Shown: in pieces, positions 1-11,100 of the stretch
Numbering within the stretch: position 1 is the stretch's first letter
How the letters are laid out: every line of letters begins with the position of its first letter
The notes under the pieces: generated by a model
Told to the model about the DNA's origin: nothing
What the model saw: the letters and a program-made list of their open reading frames with translations, nothing else
Database searches by the model: none
Translations under genes and position numbers: made by a program
Assembly (NCBI GenBank): GCA_022410635.1
Contig: JAJVDF010000301.1
Coordinates: forward strand, 1,258,431 to 1,322,430
Direction of reading: 5' to 3'
DNA from: Tretioscincus oriximinensis
Taxonomy: Eukaryota > Chordata > Lepidosauria > Squamata > Gymnophthalmidae
Length of the DNA stretch: 64,000 nucleotides

Positions 1-615
1 TTTGATATCAATCAAGGGTCATCAGAGTTTGGGCCCTTGGTATGATTCATTTTCCTGTCATAGATTTGATTGACAGGGGATCACAATGGTAGCTAAAGAT
101 CCAGTCATTAGTCACACCACACACACACTTCTCTTCCCCTATTGGTTACTGTACCCAGGCTGTGCCCCCTTGGGAGGGGGCATAACGCATCATGTATGAC
201 ATCAGAGACCCACGTTGGGTATCCTCCGCCCTTTTTACACCGTCATAATTTTAATACACGCCTTCTGATATTGTAATCAATAAAAGTTGAAATTTTTGGA
301 CGATCTGGAGGAATCCATGACCCGTGGACCTCCTAAGATCTCCTGTTGCCCTGAAGCATCNTCCGTGTGCGTATTATTTCGAGCCAGGTGATACGGACCC
401 CAGGGCAAGCTACCTCACGTCACCACTCAGTCATTAGTTATCGGGACAGCCGATTCCTGATAATTGGTGACCTCCGGCNCGATTCCCNGCACACGTNTCG
501 GCTGCGGTGTCTCAGACGGGAGTGCGCTCATTTGGCCGCTCTGTGCGGGATTGCTTTACGAGGGTCCAGCGTACGCAGCTCATCGGATCGGTAAGTATTC
601 GAGGGTAATTAGGCA
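1..615 (+). mobile_element. Retroviral LTR (R/U5 part) and leader
   Basis: AATAAA at 279-284 is followed by about 180 bases of U5-like sequence. Then TTGGTGACCTCC at 463 resembles a primer-binding region, and a leader runs to a Gag-like start at 622. U3 would lie at or left of the window edge. The LTR end is not a clean CA, so the boundary is uncertain. Confidence 0.5.
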
Positions 616-621
616 CAGAGA

Positions 622-1506
622 ATGGGCGGAGGAAAGTCCAAGGAAGTGGACGCAGGGCGGGAGATTTTAGCCCGGGTGAGTGAGGCAAGTGAGATGTTTC
701 TTAAAGAGACATCTCCAGGGATTTTAGTCGGCAGAAAAACCCTTAAAAGNTTTTTCCGCAAGATCTCAGCCACTTCTNCGTGGTTTCTGAAAAGGCTTCA
801 GAACCTGAGTACTCCAGAGAGACTCTATAGTGTGGCTAGAGATTGGGATAGGGTAGGAATGGATCTTTTAAACAGATCCAAAGCCAAAGAGGACCTTTGG
901 GTCNTTTGGCAAGTGTTCCAAAGGGCGATTTTAATGAGAGAGGNCCGGCGGAGAGCCTCAGGAGACGGAGAACTCCTTGAGGAGAGGTTCCAGGACAAAG
1001 GAACCAACACTGAGGTCTGTACTAGGGAGGATAGAGAAACTAACACCGAGACCTGTGCTAGGGAAAGCCGAGGGGTTAATACAGAAGTGTGTAGGAAGAG
1101 AGACCAGGGAACTAGTCCTGAGAATAGCGAGAGAAAGGAACAGGGAACTAGCACGGAGGTAACAGAAAGGAAGGAACGAGCCACCAGTACAGAGCCTNCA
1201 GAGNAGAAAGAGCAGGGGACGAGCACTGAAGAATATTCCAAGGTAGAAATAGGAATTAATACGGAGAGAGAAGCTTGGGAGGAGGCATTAGAAGCCCAGA
1301 GCTCCCGGGAAGGTTTCAAACCTTCCGCCGCTTCTTCNGCTCTGCCGGATAAGCCAATGGCAGAGAGGGGTGTGAGTCTAGAGCAGCCAATCACAGCACA
1401 GGCNGCAGCTGTCAGAGTAGAAAGCGCGATTCCCGTTACAGGGTCAATTGCGCGTTGTCTTCAGCTAGCTACAGAAAGAGGGGAGAGCGGTTTAGGGGCA
1501 GATTGA
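622..1506 (+). pseudogene. Endogenous retrovirus Gag-like ORF with 12-residue repeats
   Basis: The ORF starts MGGGKSKE, which has the Gly-2 expected for N-myristoylation of a retroviral matrix protein. Residues up to about 115 include a WDRVGMDLL-type segment and a downstream tryptophan helix, as in matrix domains. From 1003 to about 1266 the protein is a tandem array of 12-residue units sharing T/V/I-N/S-T-E (about seven units plus a partial). The frame ends at 1506, with no capsid or nucleocapsid seen. Several Ns fall inside. The remaining provirus is missing and the sequence runs into an oppositely oriented retroviral fragment. Confidence 0.55.
1003..1266 (+). repeat. 36-bp coding minisatellite inside the Gag-like ORF
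   Basis: Seven 36-bp units, each encoding an N/S-T-E core at the same position followed by charged residues (ARESRG, RKRDQG, ERKEQG), lead into a last partial INTER unit. The length is held in multiples of three, so the array was under coding constraint when it expanded. Confidence 0.8.
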
Positions 1507-2669
1507 ACTTGAAAACGGTCTTTTTCTCTCTTTCTCTTTTTCCACNACCCCCTCTGAATGTATCCCTAAATGCTTCATTTTGTAGCTGAAGGTAGGCTGC
1601 CTTCAGCANTTTAATTAATGCCATAGCATGTTTCTGATTTCCTTTCCTGTCTACCTTTTCAGATTCCAGGATTTTTTGAATGTGGGATTTCTCTTTCTGC
1701 TGTTTTGATTTGGGTGGTGTCCCCACATTTGAGCTTCTTTTAAATGCCTTTTNNCCCAGTTCTTTACCAGCCTGAGCAGAATTGTTAATTTNAGGAACAG
1801 AAGATTTACTTTCTGTCTCCTCTNGAAAAGAAATTTCTTTAATCTCTAGTTCAGTTTGCATTTTTTGAACAGACAAATCTCTGGTCCCAGAGACCTGCCC
1901 CTCTGCATTAACTGAAATATCCTGAAAAGGAGAAGTGATTGGCTTACTCACTTCTCTGATTACAGAGAGAGGTGATACTGTCTTCTGTACATTATTTTCA
2001 TCTTTTACTGGAAAATTTCTTGGTTTATCTGAAAATATCCAGTTCAGAGGCGTCCCACTTTCCCTGTATTAAGAGATTTTCTATTTTTCCCAGTATTTTT
2101 TCCTCTCCTTTCTCTTCCTTCTCTCTNTCTATCTTNCCCCTTCCAAAGGAAGGCGTGGCCNGCTGAGAGACATCTGGTTGAGAAGTTGAGAGTTTAAAAC
2201 CTGCTTTTTGGGGCGCATTTTTTTATTCTGCTTGCTCAGTTACTTTGCTAGCTGGTTCCAGAGGCAAANGAATAGAAAAGTTAAGGTTCTCTGNCATGTT
2301 CCATAAAGGAATAGCCTGGGCAATTTCTTCTAAAGTTCCTTTTTCTCCACATATTTGACTTTCACTGCTTATTTCACCTAGCCCATCATACAGAGGTGCC
2401 ATAGGGAAAAACATAGGGAAATTCATTTCAGGCATTGGAGCGAACCCCAAAGGAATAGCGATTGGAGAATTTCTCACTGTTCCCATGCCCATTTTCCTAA
2501 TCGCTTGGTTAATAACTTGCCAAGTGATTAGGTGTCCCACTTCAGATCGCAGTTCTGAGAAAAGTTGCTTCCCAACCTTCNCCCAAATGACTATCTCTAA
2601 GGTCTCTTTCTTCGGATACCATGGACAAATACAATCGATCTCCTGCAGTAGAGACTGTATCTGACTCAC
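1469..2669 (-). pseudogene. Endogenous retrovirus gag fragment (matrix-like), opposite strand
   Basis: Reading leftward, 2669-2223 encodes a betaretrovirus-type matrix domain: LLQEIDCICPWYP, then KVGKQL and TWQVINQAIRKM (the PWFP-x-W-x-VG pattern). It is followed by a Pro/Met-rich linker. A second open frame, 1951-1469, is Lys/Glu/Gln-rich and probably later gag. The open frame continues upstream of 2669 without a proper Met, and an in-frame stop lies further upstream. Ns and frame breaks separate the two parts. No pol or env follows. Confidence 0.6.
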
Positions 2670-2872
2670 GGATACCCTTCTCCCTTTATTATAATATTTC
2701 CCAGTTCCTTGGCATGTTTCAGCCCATCAGAACTTCGCTCCTTCCATCCTAGTCAAACAGTCTTACCTGAATCCTGCAGTAAGAGCTGCAGCGCGCTTTG
2801 CCTCTCCTGGCGACATGGGATTGGAATGGTATGACGTCCCTGTTTCCGCTGGATCCATTTGGTCCTTACAGC

Positions 2873-2890
2873 ATCACGTCGGGATCACCA
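2873..2890 (-). other. Retroviral primer-binding site, tRNA-Trp type
   Basis: Read on the - strand this is TGGTGATCCCGACGTGAT. It differs in one base from the complement of the 3' end of vertebrate tRNA-Trp. It sits two bases from the LTR end (TGCAACA on the - strand) and just upstream of the gag fragment, as expected for a provirus. Confidence 0.8.
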
Positions 2891-2892
2891 GA

Positions 2893-3317
2893 TGTTGCAA
2901 TCAGAAATCACAACACGTAGAGAGACGTATACGAAACTTTATTTTGTCCCTTAGAGAAGTCATGAGGACACCCGCATGGGTATCAGAAGGGTATCAGAAG
3001 GCTCTTGCACAATCAGAGGGCAGCAAGGAGGATTGTGACATCACAGTCTGACCTTGCGCAATCCCTGGTCTGCCTTTGCATGGAACTATAGATGCATCCT
3101 GGAGAAGCTTGGGCGAGACGTGTCCCATGGGGGTGCCACAGGAAANCCTAGTTGTCCATTAACCCAGGATGGAAAATGATTAGAGGTCCTGGGATTCTAT
3201 GTACCTTTGACTTAGGTTCAGGCCTTGCAAGCAATATTTCCCCTGAATTTGTGGCCTTACTTTTTCTCCAGAATATGTAATAGTATTTCTGGGAAATCTG
3301 TACAAATATTCCCTACA
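2893..3317 (-). mobile_element. LTR of the minus-strand provirus
   Basis: The LTR end next to the primer-binding site is ...GATTGCAACA on the - strand, and AATAAA (- strand) lies about 50 bases inside. The outer end is placed at TGTAGGG (- strand, 3317), giving TGT...ACA termini and a length of about 425 bases. The outer boundary is inferred. Confidence 0.6.
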
Positions 3318-3519
3318 CCACTAAAAGCCAGAAAATGCAAAGGGAGGAAATACTAACACTAAATCCAGACCAAACCCCTCAAGGCNGCTGGATGTACCCA
3401 GGCCAGTTTTCTTTACAGTTGCTCTTTACAGCTGTTATGTGTTTGGGTATCTTGTGATGCAGATTAGCATGTAAATAAAATAAGCAAATAAATAAATACT
3501 GTTGCCAGTGCCTGCTTGA

Positions 3520-4200
3520 GTCATTGTGAGACAAAAATACTATCATCAACATTAAGCTGAGTGTGGCGTTTGCCTGGTTTGAGGCCTGTCTTTTATTGAC
3601 AGGCCTGAGGTTTGCATATAGTTTCCTTGGTTTCAGCCAGAGGGGAGGAGGGAGGCTGCGCCCAAGGCAAGGGGCGTGGCTTTCCCTCTGACCAATTGGG
3701 AGGGAGGAACCCTGTTGTGAGTGCCCAATCAGGAGGCAGGCTGGGCCTATAAAGCCAGCTCTGCCCACTGATTGAGGCCCTTCTTCTAAGAACTTGGAGT
3801 GGGTGGAAGCTCTAAAGAGGAGGGGTCCATCTCAAGACATCCTGGCTTGTGTGGAGCAGGATTGAGGGATGTAATAGGCCTCGAGGTGGCAGNCCGGCAA
3901 GGAGGCTCATGGGCTGAGGGACGGCTACTCTACGGGGTGGTGTATGTGCTGAACTGTGTGCTCTTTCGCCTTTATTTTCAAGTACCTTTACCCTGTTGTG
4001 TGTAACAATAAACCTGTTTTCTTTTGAAACTTATACTTTTACCTCAGCACCATTTATGCCTTAAAAACTCTCTTTATACACAGCCTTCACACTCACACTA
4101 AAGTCTTCACTTCCCTGTGTGTGGGGAATGGTGGGCCTTCCCTGTGCTTGGCAGCCCTGGAGAGGGAAGTGCCCGATAGCTGCCAGAGGGCTGAGTTGGG
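3520..4200 (+). mobile_element. Solo-LTR-like sequence
   Basis: The block contains CCAAT boxes (3693, 3724), a TATAAAG box at 3748-3754 and AATAAA at 4007-4012, spaced like U3-R-U5. It has no coding sequence or partner. The edges are uncertain. It could also be a decayed Pol II promoter of another origin. Confidence 0.45.
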
Positions 4201-4231
4201 TCCTTGAAGCTTAGATTAACTGCAGCGGCGT

Positions 4232-4403
4232 AAGGCTTTTTGGGGGAGGGGGGTTAGAAATCCGATTTTGGGGTGCCTCATGGTTTTTGCTGAGGAAATT
4301 GTTTTTTGAAAAAAATGTTTTTAACTTTTTTTCTCAGGAAACACAGGGAGGCACTGCAAAACAGGGTTTTTGCCTCCCCAAAGGGGTCATCTGGTCACCC
4401 TAC
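4232..4403. mobile_element. Foldback (hairpin) MITE, copy 1
   Basis: The two arms are complementary: GGGGTGCCTC...TGCTGAGGAAAT against TTTCTCAGGAA...GAGGCA-TGC. The element ends in TCATCTGGTCACCCTA. The same family occurs at 4456, 14757, 43482, 52113 and 63706. Confidence 0.7.
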
Positions 4404-4455
4404 TCCAGGCGCTCAGGTAGAATGGTGGCTTGAGGTGGGGTGGATGCCCCACTGA

Positions 4456-4633
4456 GTGTAGATGACCCCTTTTGGGGGGGGAGTTGAAAACCTGGTTTTG
4501 GGGTGCCTCCCAGTTTTTTCTGAGGAATTTTTTTTCAAAAAAGATTTTATTTTTCCTCAGAAAAAACTGGAAGGCACCCCAAAAATGGGTTTTCAACCCT
4601 CTCCCCCAAAAAGGAGTCCTCTGGTTAGTCTAC
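4456..4633. mobile_element. Foldback MITE, copy 2
   Basis: This copy has near-perfect arms (GGTTTTGGGGTGCCTCCCAG ... CTGGAAGGCACCCC) around a T/A-rich centre. It lies about 50 bases from copy 1. Confidence 0.75.
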
Positions 4634-4724
4634 ACTGAGTGTCATTGATTCTGTTGAAATAGTATAAGCTCATAAGTACAGATAACACATGTGCTTTGGA
4701 ACCATTTTCAATTTAGAAGGTCTA

Positions 4725-4840
4725 GNTGAAAACCAGAAGGAAAAAAACACATTTTTTCTGACGTTCAGTCCAAGTCTTCCAGACTGAAGATGGTTAAAAG
4801 CATGTATGTGACCACAGTCATGTTTTATGAATCACAATTC
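4725..4840 (+). repeat. Unclassified dispersed repeat, also at 62275-62372
   Basis: CTAGN-TGAAAACC, GTTCAG, GTCTTCCAGACTGAAGATGG and TAAAAGCATGTATG recur in order at 62275-62372 and nowhere else noticed in the window. There are no coding signs. Confidence 0.6.
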
Positions 4841-5282
4841 TGGCTGGAGTTAATATGGTGGGGTTGATACTGCTGTACCGAAGCATTTCCATGGTAACCC
4901 TTTCTCCATTGCAGAGTTAGAACTGTTCCAAACAGACTATGGAGTTTTTTAATGCTCTAAGGAAACTTCCAGCATTTTGGTGTCACTGTTTTCTGCTTGC
5001 AGGATTGTATGAATATATGTCTGCTAGTTGTAGTCCTGTAAACTATCTTTTAAGGTTGGAAGGAGTAACAAGAAATAATATGGTTAAAAAGTTTATTGCA
5101 TGTATCAGGTGAATTGATATTTGAAGAGCCTAAAGTAGAATACTTTTCCTCCTTTATAAGTATAGGGCGGTATAAAAATACAAATAAATAAATAAATAAA
5201 ACTGCACTGTAGATTGTGGGAGATATGAATAGTCCCTCTAAACATCCAGAGTGCAATTCTTAAAACAAATTTTATAAAAATT

Positions 5283-5960
5283 CTGCCCCTCCCAGCTCTA
5301 TCAAAATCAGTTGAATAATTTTGGTTGTAAAAAGCTTAAACTTTTCCTTAGCCCCCCCCCCCTTTTAAAAGTAAAAAAGTAAAGTATTCAAACTATTTAA
5401 CTTTGAAATATATATATATATAGTTAAATTAGATATATATAATCTAACTGTGATAGATGTCAGTTTTTAGAGCCATTTTGGAGCTATTTAAAATAGGGCT
5501 TTCCTTTCGGTTTCAAATATTCCATAGCAATTCTTCAATACTGATTTTTCATCTTTTGTTAAGCAGTTAGCTTTCATCTTTTGTTTGAAAGTTAGCAAAG
5601 CCATCTAGTAATTTCTGAATAGTGGTTTTAGCTATTATTCCTTTGTACTTCATGGGGCATTACATTCTCTTTGAAGAAAATCTTCTATATGGAAAACCAA
5701 AAGGAGTGGGAGAATAGAAAAATCTCAAAGAAGAGGAGAATCCAGGTCCTGGGGAGACAAGCCATTAAAAAAATCTTAGACTTTCCAGAGTACATCACCT
5801 TTTGAGAATCTGATTTCCCTGAACAATTTACAGAAAAGTCATGCAGAAACAAAACTTAGTCCAGAGGTCATGATGGCAATTACATTCTTGATTTACATAG
5901 CTTTTAATATTTTGGAAAAAATATTTTAAATGCATTTGCTTTATTTTAAGTACATTTAGT
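5283..5960 (+). repeat. Duplicated block homologous to PHAX intron 4 and exon 5
   Basis: The block aligns collinearly by eye with 29540-30290: the poly-pyrimidine AAAAGTAAAAAAGT stretch, CAGTTTTTAGAG, TTTTTCATCTTTTGTTA, CAGTTAGCTTTCATC, TTCCTTTG-ACTTCATGGGGC and ACATTCTCTTT, then the exon. Intronic sequence is included, so this is a genomic duplication and not a retrocopy. Divergence is substantial, with many substitutions and indels, so the duplication is old. Confidence 0.88.
5677..5907 (+). pseudogene. PHAX exon 5 relic
   Basis: Starting after an acceptor-like TTTGAAG, the sequence tracks PHAX exon 5 from AAATCTTCTATA through CAAAAGGAGTGGGAGAA and CCTGGGGA to the TTTTAA stop region, in 231 bases against 270. 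Deletions and substitutions break the frame, so no PHAX C-terminus could be made. Exons 1-4 of this copy are not seen between 1 and 5283; they could lie left of the window or be lost. Confidence 0.87.
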
Positions 5961-6061
5961 TTCTTCAATTTCAATAAGAGTGTTTTAACCATTGAAGAGA
6001 ATATCAGCTTAAACTCTAAGTAGGTTGTCTAATTATCACAAAACTGAAGATACTAATACCA

Positions 6062-6312
6062 GTTGGAGCTTTCAAACCATTTCCATGGGCAGCCCCACGT
6101 AGAGCACATTCCAATAGTCCAAACTGGAAGATAGCAGAGCATGGATTATTGTGGCTAAATTGTCCCTGTTCAGAAGTGGCTGTAACTGGCAAAACACATA
6201 TGACTGGAAATAGGCATTCCTGGACACTGCTTCCACCTGATCTTCAAGTATCAGTCCAGAGATCCCCAGATTTTGCACCCATTCTTCATAGGACAATTCA
6301 ACCACATCGAGA
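6062..6312 (-). mobile_element. L2-type LINE reverse-transcriptase fragment
   Basis: The minus-strand translation has EDQVEAVSRNAYFQ, NRDNLATIIHALLSS and LDYWNVLYVGLP. These are hallmarks of the C-terminal part of L2/CR1-clade RT in reptiles. It is truncated on both sides. Confidence 0.8.
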
Positions 6313-7464
6313 GCAGATTACATCATAAATACAAAAAGGAAAGAAAGGAAATAGCAACTTAATGGTCAGCTTAATATGGTAAGTGAGGAAATAATAGAAG
6401 AACTATATATGACATGAAGTTTAGATATGAGGATAGAAAGGGAGGTTATAAAAATGAAATTAGGAATATTAGAAAAGTAAGCTTGAAAAAAACTAGAAGA
6501 ATGGTTATACATAAATAACATAGTACCCCAGCACAATTAGCACATTTCTTTCCAATGTAAATGGTAAAGAAGACAATATTATATGGTTTAGAGATGTGAA
6601 TTATATGAGAATTTTGGGAAAAGGTACAAGAATAAATAAATAATATGTTAAATATATAAATTGTTTTAACAGACAAGATCTCCANTCAACAGAACCAAAC
6701 GAAATAATGGTTAAATTGATAGCTTGGGCACACATAGTCCTAGTTGGAGATTGGAAAGATAAGATTAAATGGATGATTAGTAAATGGATAATTATATTGT
6801 AAATGTATTAGCAGTAGAAACAGGAAATGGTTTTATTAATAATGTAAAGAATATGGAAAAGATTAGGAGTAATAATAAGAAAATTAGATTTTCTCAATGA
6901 ATTATTTCCATAATCCAATACATAAAACAGAATTCACGATAGTCCATACAATCAAGACAGCAAGGGGTCTGTAACTCCCAATTCCCTCACTGTCTAACTA
7001 GAGGGGCCATTCCTGGAATAGCAGACACAGCCGCTGCTGCCAGACCTCCCAAAAACCCATGTGTTCACAAGGTTTGGCCTTGGTGAGGTAGCTTCAACTC
7101 CTTGTCCACCAATTGCACATGTGCAGGACCAGCTGAGTTGGTGGCTGGCGAATGCAGGCTAGAGCCCAAGCTCAGAGCCTGAGCTAGGGCTAATCCCCTA
7201 GTGAATTACCCCTGGGGGCAGGGAGGAATGGGGAGAAAATAAAAAAAAATCAAAGTTATATTATGGTAATGTGTTGTAAATCTGAAAAAGAAGAAAGTTT
7301 TCTTGAAACACCACACACACACACACCAGAAGACAGATTGCATCCCAACTTCTCAATCCATGATGCTCCAACACTCAGTACCTCCATCTTGTCTGGATTC
7401 AGTTTCAATGTATTGCACGCATTTCAGTCAATCATTGCTTCCAGACACTGAGATTTATTCTGCG

Positions 7465-7560
7465 GTGCNATTGGTTGGCCTCTGTGTAACACAGAAGTCT
7501 GGACTAGATGGACTCCAGCCCCATTCAGCAGGGGTCCTCTTATGTTCATATGTTCTTAAA
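7465..7560 (+). mobile_element. CR1-type LINE 3' end
   Basis: GTAACACAGAAGTCTGGACT and the (TTATGTTC)n-like tail are the last ~95 bases of the CR1 family found elsewhere in the window. A short (CA)n run lies just before it, at 7311-7325. Confidence 0.7.
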
Positions 7561-8061
7561 TTTTTATTCTGGGTTATATTTTGGGACAGAGCTTGGGCAT
7601 CCACATACCAGTGTAGACTATGGCCGGGGCGGAGGGCGAGGGGGGGCAGCTGTAGTCTAAACTAGCATGTAGATAGCAGGATCCTATTTTGAGATAAAGC
7701 CCAGAATAAGGCTCACTGGGGATAGGCCCCCTGATACTTGCGTTTAGAGAGCACTGCTATCCACTGAATCAAGTATTGATGAAATAGTCTTCTGGGAGTA
7801 GAAATATTTTCATGCAATAGAGTGAAGGGTTTTTCTCTATGTCTCTTTTGAATATTGGTACAACTTCCATGTCTAACGGGGGTTCGGTTTCCCATTTAAT
7901 ATTTTATATTAAATATATTAATGCCAATTAATATATGTCCCACATGACTAACCCCAACACATGTCATCATCATGACAACGGACAGTGCATCACAATACCA
8001 TCTAGGTAGAAGTCCCAGTTGTCGTGACCAGTGTCAGTCAACAAAGGCCAGCTCCTGCAAC

Positions 8062-8141
8062 ATGAGTAACTCAAAGGATCTTCCCCTGCAGGAGCCCAAA
8101 CTCAATTTGGTTTCTAAAGGAGTCAATACTGACCTCAAAGG
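8062..8141 (+). CDS. TEX43: TEX43 exon 1 (27 codons)
   Basis: ATG at 8062 opens [20 protein letters not shown], resembling the start of mammalian TEX43 in the SKD/GKD and PKL positions. The frame meets a stop right after the donor GGGTAAGAG, so the exon ends at 8141 with two bases of a Gly codon. Exon 2 needs exactly one base to complete its first codon, so the phase fits. Confidence 0.8.
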
Positions 8142-11100
8142 GTAAGAGAAATGCTTCAGGATTTGAAGAAAATGTTATTTTCTCTAACTAGAACCATCTA
8201 CACCTCATATAATTTTTTTCTAAAATAGAAGTGGTTGCTTAATGGACTGTTATAAATATAAATATTATTTTTAGAATAATGTCAGCTATGTTAGTTAATG
8301 AGGAATAATGAACCGGTCCTGTTCAAAACAGGTTAACAATGCAATCTGATACTTGCTTTTTCAAAAGGAAATCCCAGTGAGGCCATTGACTCATAGGACA
8401 TAAGAACGTAAGAGGAGCCGTGCTGAATCGGACCGGAGCCCATCTAGTCCAGCATTCTGTCTCACACACAGTCCCACCAATTGCACCTGGGCAATCTGGA
8501 ACTAAAGAAGGCAAAATCTTCAACTGTTCTTGATGCCCTGCAAATGGCATTTTAGGAATCCTGCCTGTTGCTCCATCTCAGAGGCAATATCAAGACATCC
8601 AACTTAATAGCTGTTTATATACTTGGCTTCCATGAACGTATCTAATCCTGTTTTAAAGCTATGCAGGCTGCTAGCTACCACCACCTCCTCTGGAAGAAAA
8701 TTCCAAAGGCTGATGACCCTCTGGCTGAAAAAATACTTTCCCTTGCCTATCCTCACTCTTCTGCCCATCAACTTCAAGGAATGCTCCCTGGTCTTAATGT
8801 TATGCAATACAGATAATAATGTTTCTCTGTTCACCTTATCCATCCCATGCATGATTTTATATACTTCAAAGAGATTCCCCCTCTCAAATGCTGTCTTTTG
8901 AGACTGAAGAGGCACAGACATTGCAGCCTCATAAAGGAGGTGCTCCAGCCCCTCAATCATTCTTGTTGCCCTTTTCTGCACCTTCTTTAGTTCCACAATA
9001 TCCTTTGTGACATGTGGTGACCAGAATTGTACACAATATTCCAAGTGGGGCCTCACCACAGATTTATAAAGAAGCAAAACAACATTTGCTGACTTATTTT
9101 CAATTCCTTTCCTAATTATCTCTAACATTGAATAGGAAGGTTTACACAAGAGTTGCATTCTATTCTTTAATTGGAGAAAATGAGCAGAAAAACAATTTTC
9201 AGTAAATATCAATTTATAAAGAGTGAAGACATCTGGGATACTTTTTTCTATTTTAAATTTGATTTAAATGCAATTATCACTATAAATATAGATTAACTTT
9301 CACTATAAATTCATACAGATTCCATCACATTTTAAGTCCATTAGCCTGCTTCATGCAGGAATCCAAAGTAAATAGCACTTTACGGAACTTGTTACAATGT
9401 CAGTTGTCTCCTTTCTGGATCTCGCTTCCAAAGATTATTGATTAGGTTATAGTTATTTTCTATTTACTTAAAGAGAGTGTGAGGATAATAATAATTCCTT
9501 CCTAAAGTTCCATACCTGTGAGAAAAAGAAAGTGGAGCAAAAAGGTGAATCCAACAAATTTAAAACAGAATTCATAGTATTCACTAGGTTCTCCATGATG
9601 CTTGACTGTATAAGCTCATATTACAAAGGGCTTCCCCAGGTTTTTTATTGAGCACATAGAGTAACTTTTGCCCAGTTCCCCATTCATTTTCAGATTCCTT
9701 TGGGACTAAAGTTGAAAATGGTCTAAAATAAAGGTGTAACCATAACCTTAAAAAATGTTGAAGTTGGGATAAGAATTTAAATGGAAGATTCTCTTTGACC
9801 TCACTGTACTCTTTTAACATTAGTGAGATCAAAGAGAGATTTCCAACAGACACAGCCAAAATATGGGCTGGCCTGGTGCATTACTTTCCATCAGCCTGTC
9901 TGATTAGGGTTCGCGANAGCTATTGCTCAGCAACAGCTAGAACAGTGGTGGCGAACCTTTGGAGCTCGGTGTGTCAAAATCCATAAAAAAAACTAGCTTA
10001 ACTTGGGTGTCATGTCACATCAAGAAACATCTATAATTTTGTGGTATTTGTAGCTTGTGACTTTTTTGTTGTTGAATTTCATTTGCTAAATCTTCAATTG
10101 AAGGTTGGTATTTCATGCAGTTGAAGCCCAAGCAAGCGCTACTAACTTCATCTGTCAGTTTCTTTTTTTGGTTTTAATATTATTTAATGCTAAAGATCTG
10201 CACATATGCCATTTTTTCCAGTTAAAAAAAAANCTACACCCAGAATGTTTTGGCATGTCACATTTGACATGCATGTCATAGGTTAGCCATCACTGCAGTA
10301 GAAGGTCTTCATTTAAACATACCTGCATTATAAGAACACAAAAAAGGACAGAAACCTATAGAAGTATTTGACTGAAAGTTACTACAATTTTGATGACTAA
10401 AATAACACATGTTTTATTATAGGCTTACTCGTTGCCATTTGCCAAGATTTTCCTACAGGCATGGAATGTTCCCAGATCTTTATGTGATGCCCTGGAAACA
10501 AGACATGAAGTACCGATCATTGGCCTTAAAGGTAGATACAAAGTAAATTTACACTATCAACAGTGTTGATGGAGAAGCTCCTTAGGAAGAATTCTTTGGC
10601 AATTAGCAGCATTTCATTTCCTCTGTTAAGCCTTCATTTTCATACAGCCTAAGGGAATTATAGTTGTCTCTACAGCATTTTTTGTTAAGACTTTACCATT
10701 TTCAGTGATAGCACATATGTATGCACTAATGCATCAGAACTATGTAGAAAGGAGCATCTTTTCTAATATAGATCTCCACACATGTTAATAAGAGGGCCTT
10801 CTCATTGTACCACTACCCTCACAGAGGTGCAAAGATTTTCAGCACATAAGTGGGTCTTCTCTGTAGTGATCCTCAGGTTTTGGAATAGTTTCTGAATAGA
10901 ATATACCAACTCTGTATTGCTTGGCATTTCATTAAAAATTGTCTTTTCACCCAGAGCTTTGATTCTTAATCACAATATGATGAGAGGGAACCATAGTTGA
11001 TGAGTTATATTTTTAAATATGTTTTATCATGTTCTGTAACCCTCTCTAGAATTTTCACATGATTATCTCCTGCTTCTTTTGCTTCTTTCAATATTGCCAA

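Noticed and set aside
825..1394. 189-codon minus-strand frame opposite the Gag-like ORF
   Set aside because: Shadow frame of the 36-bp repeat array; the plus strand has the better start and the matrix-like segment.
3295..3320. Possible target-site duplication of the minus-strand provirus
   Set aside because: The other end of the provirus is missing, so no duplication can be tested.
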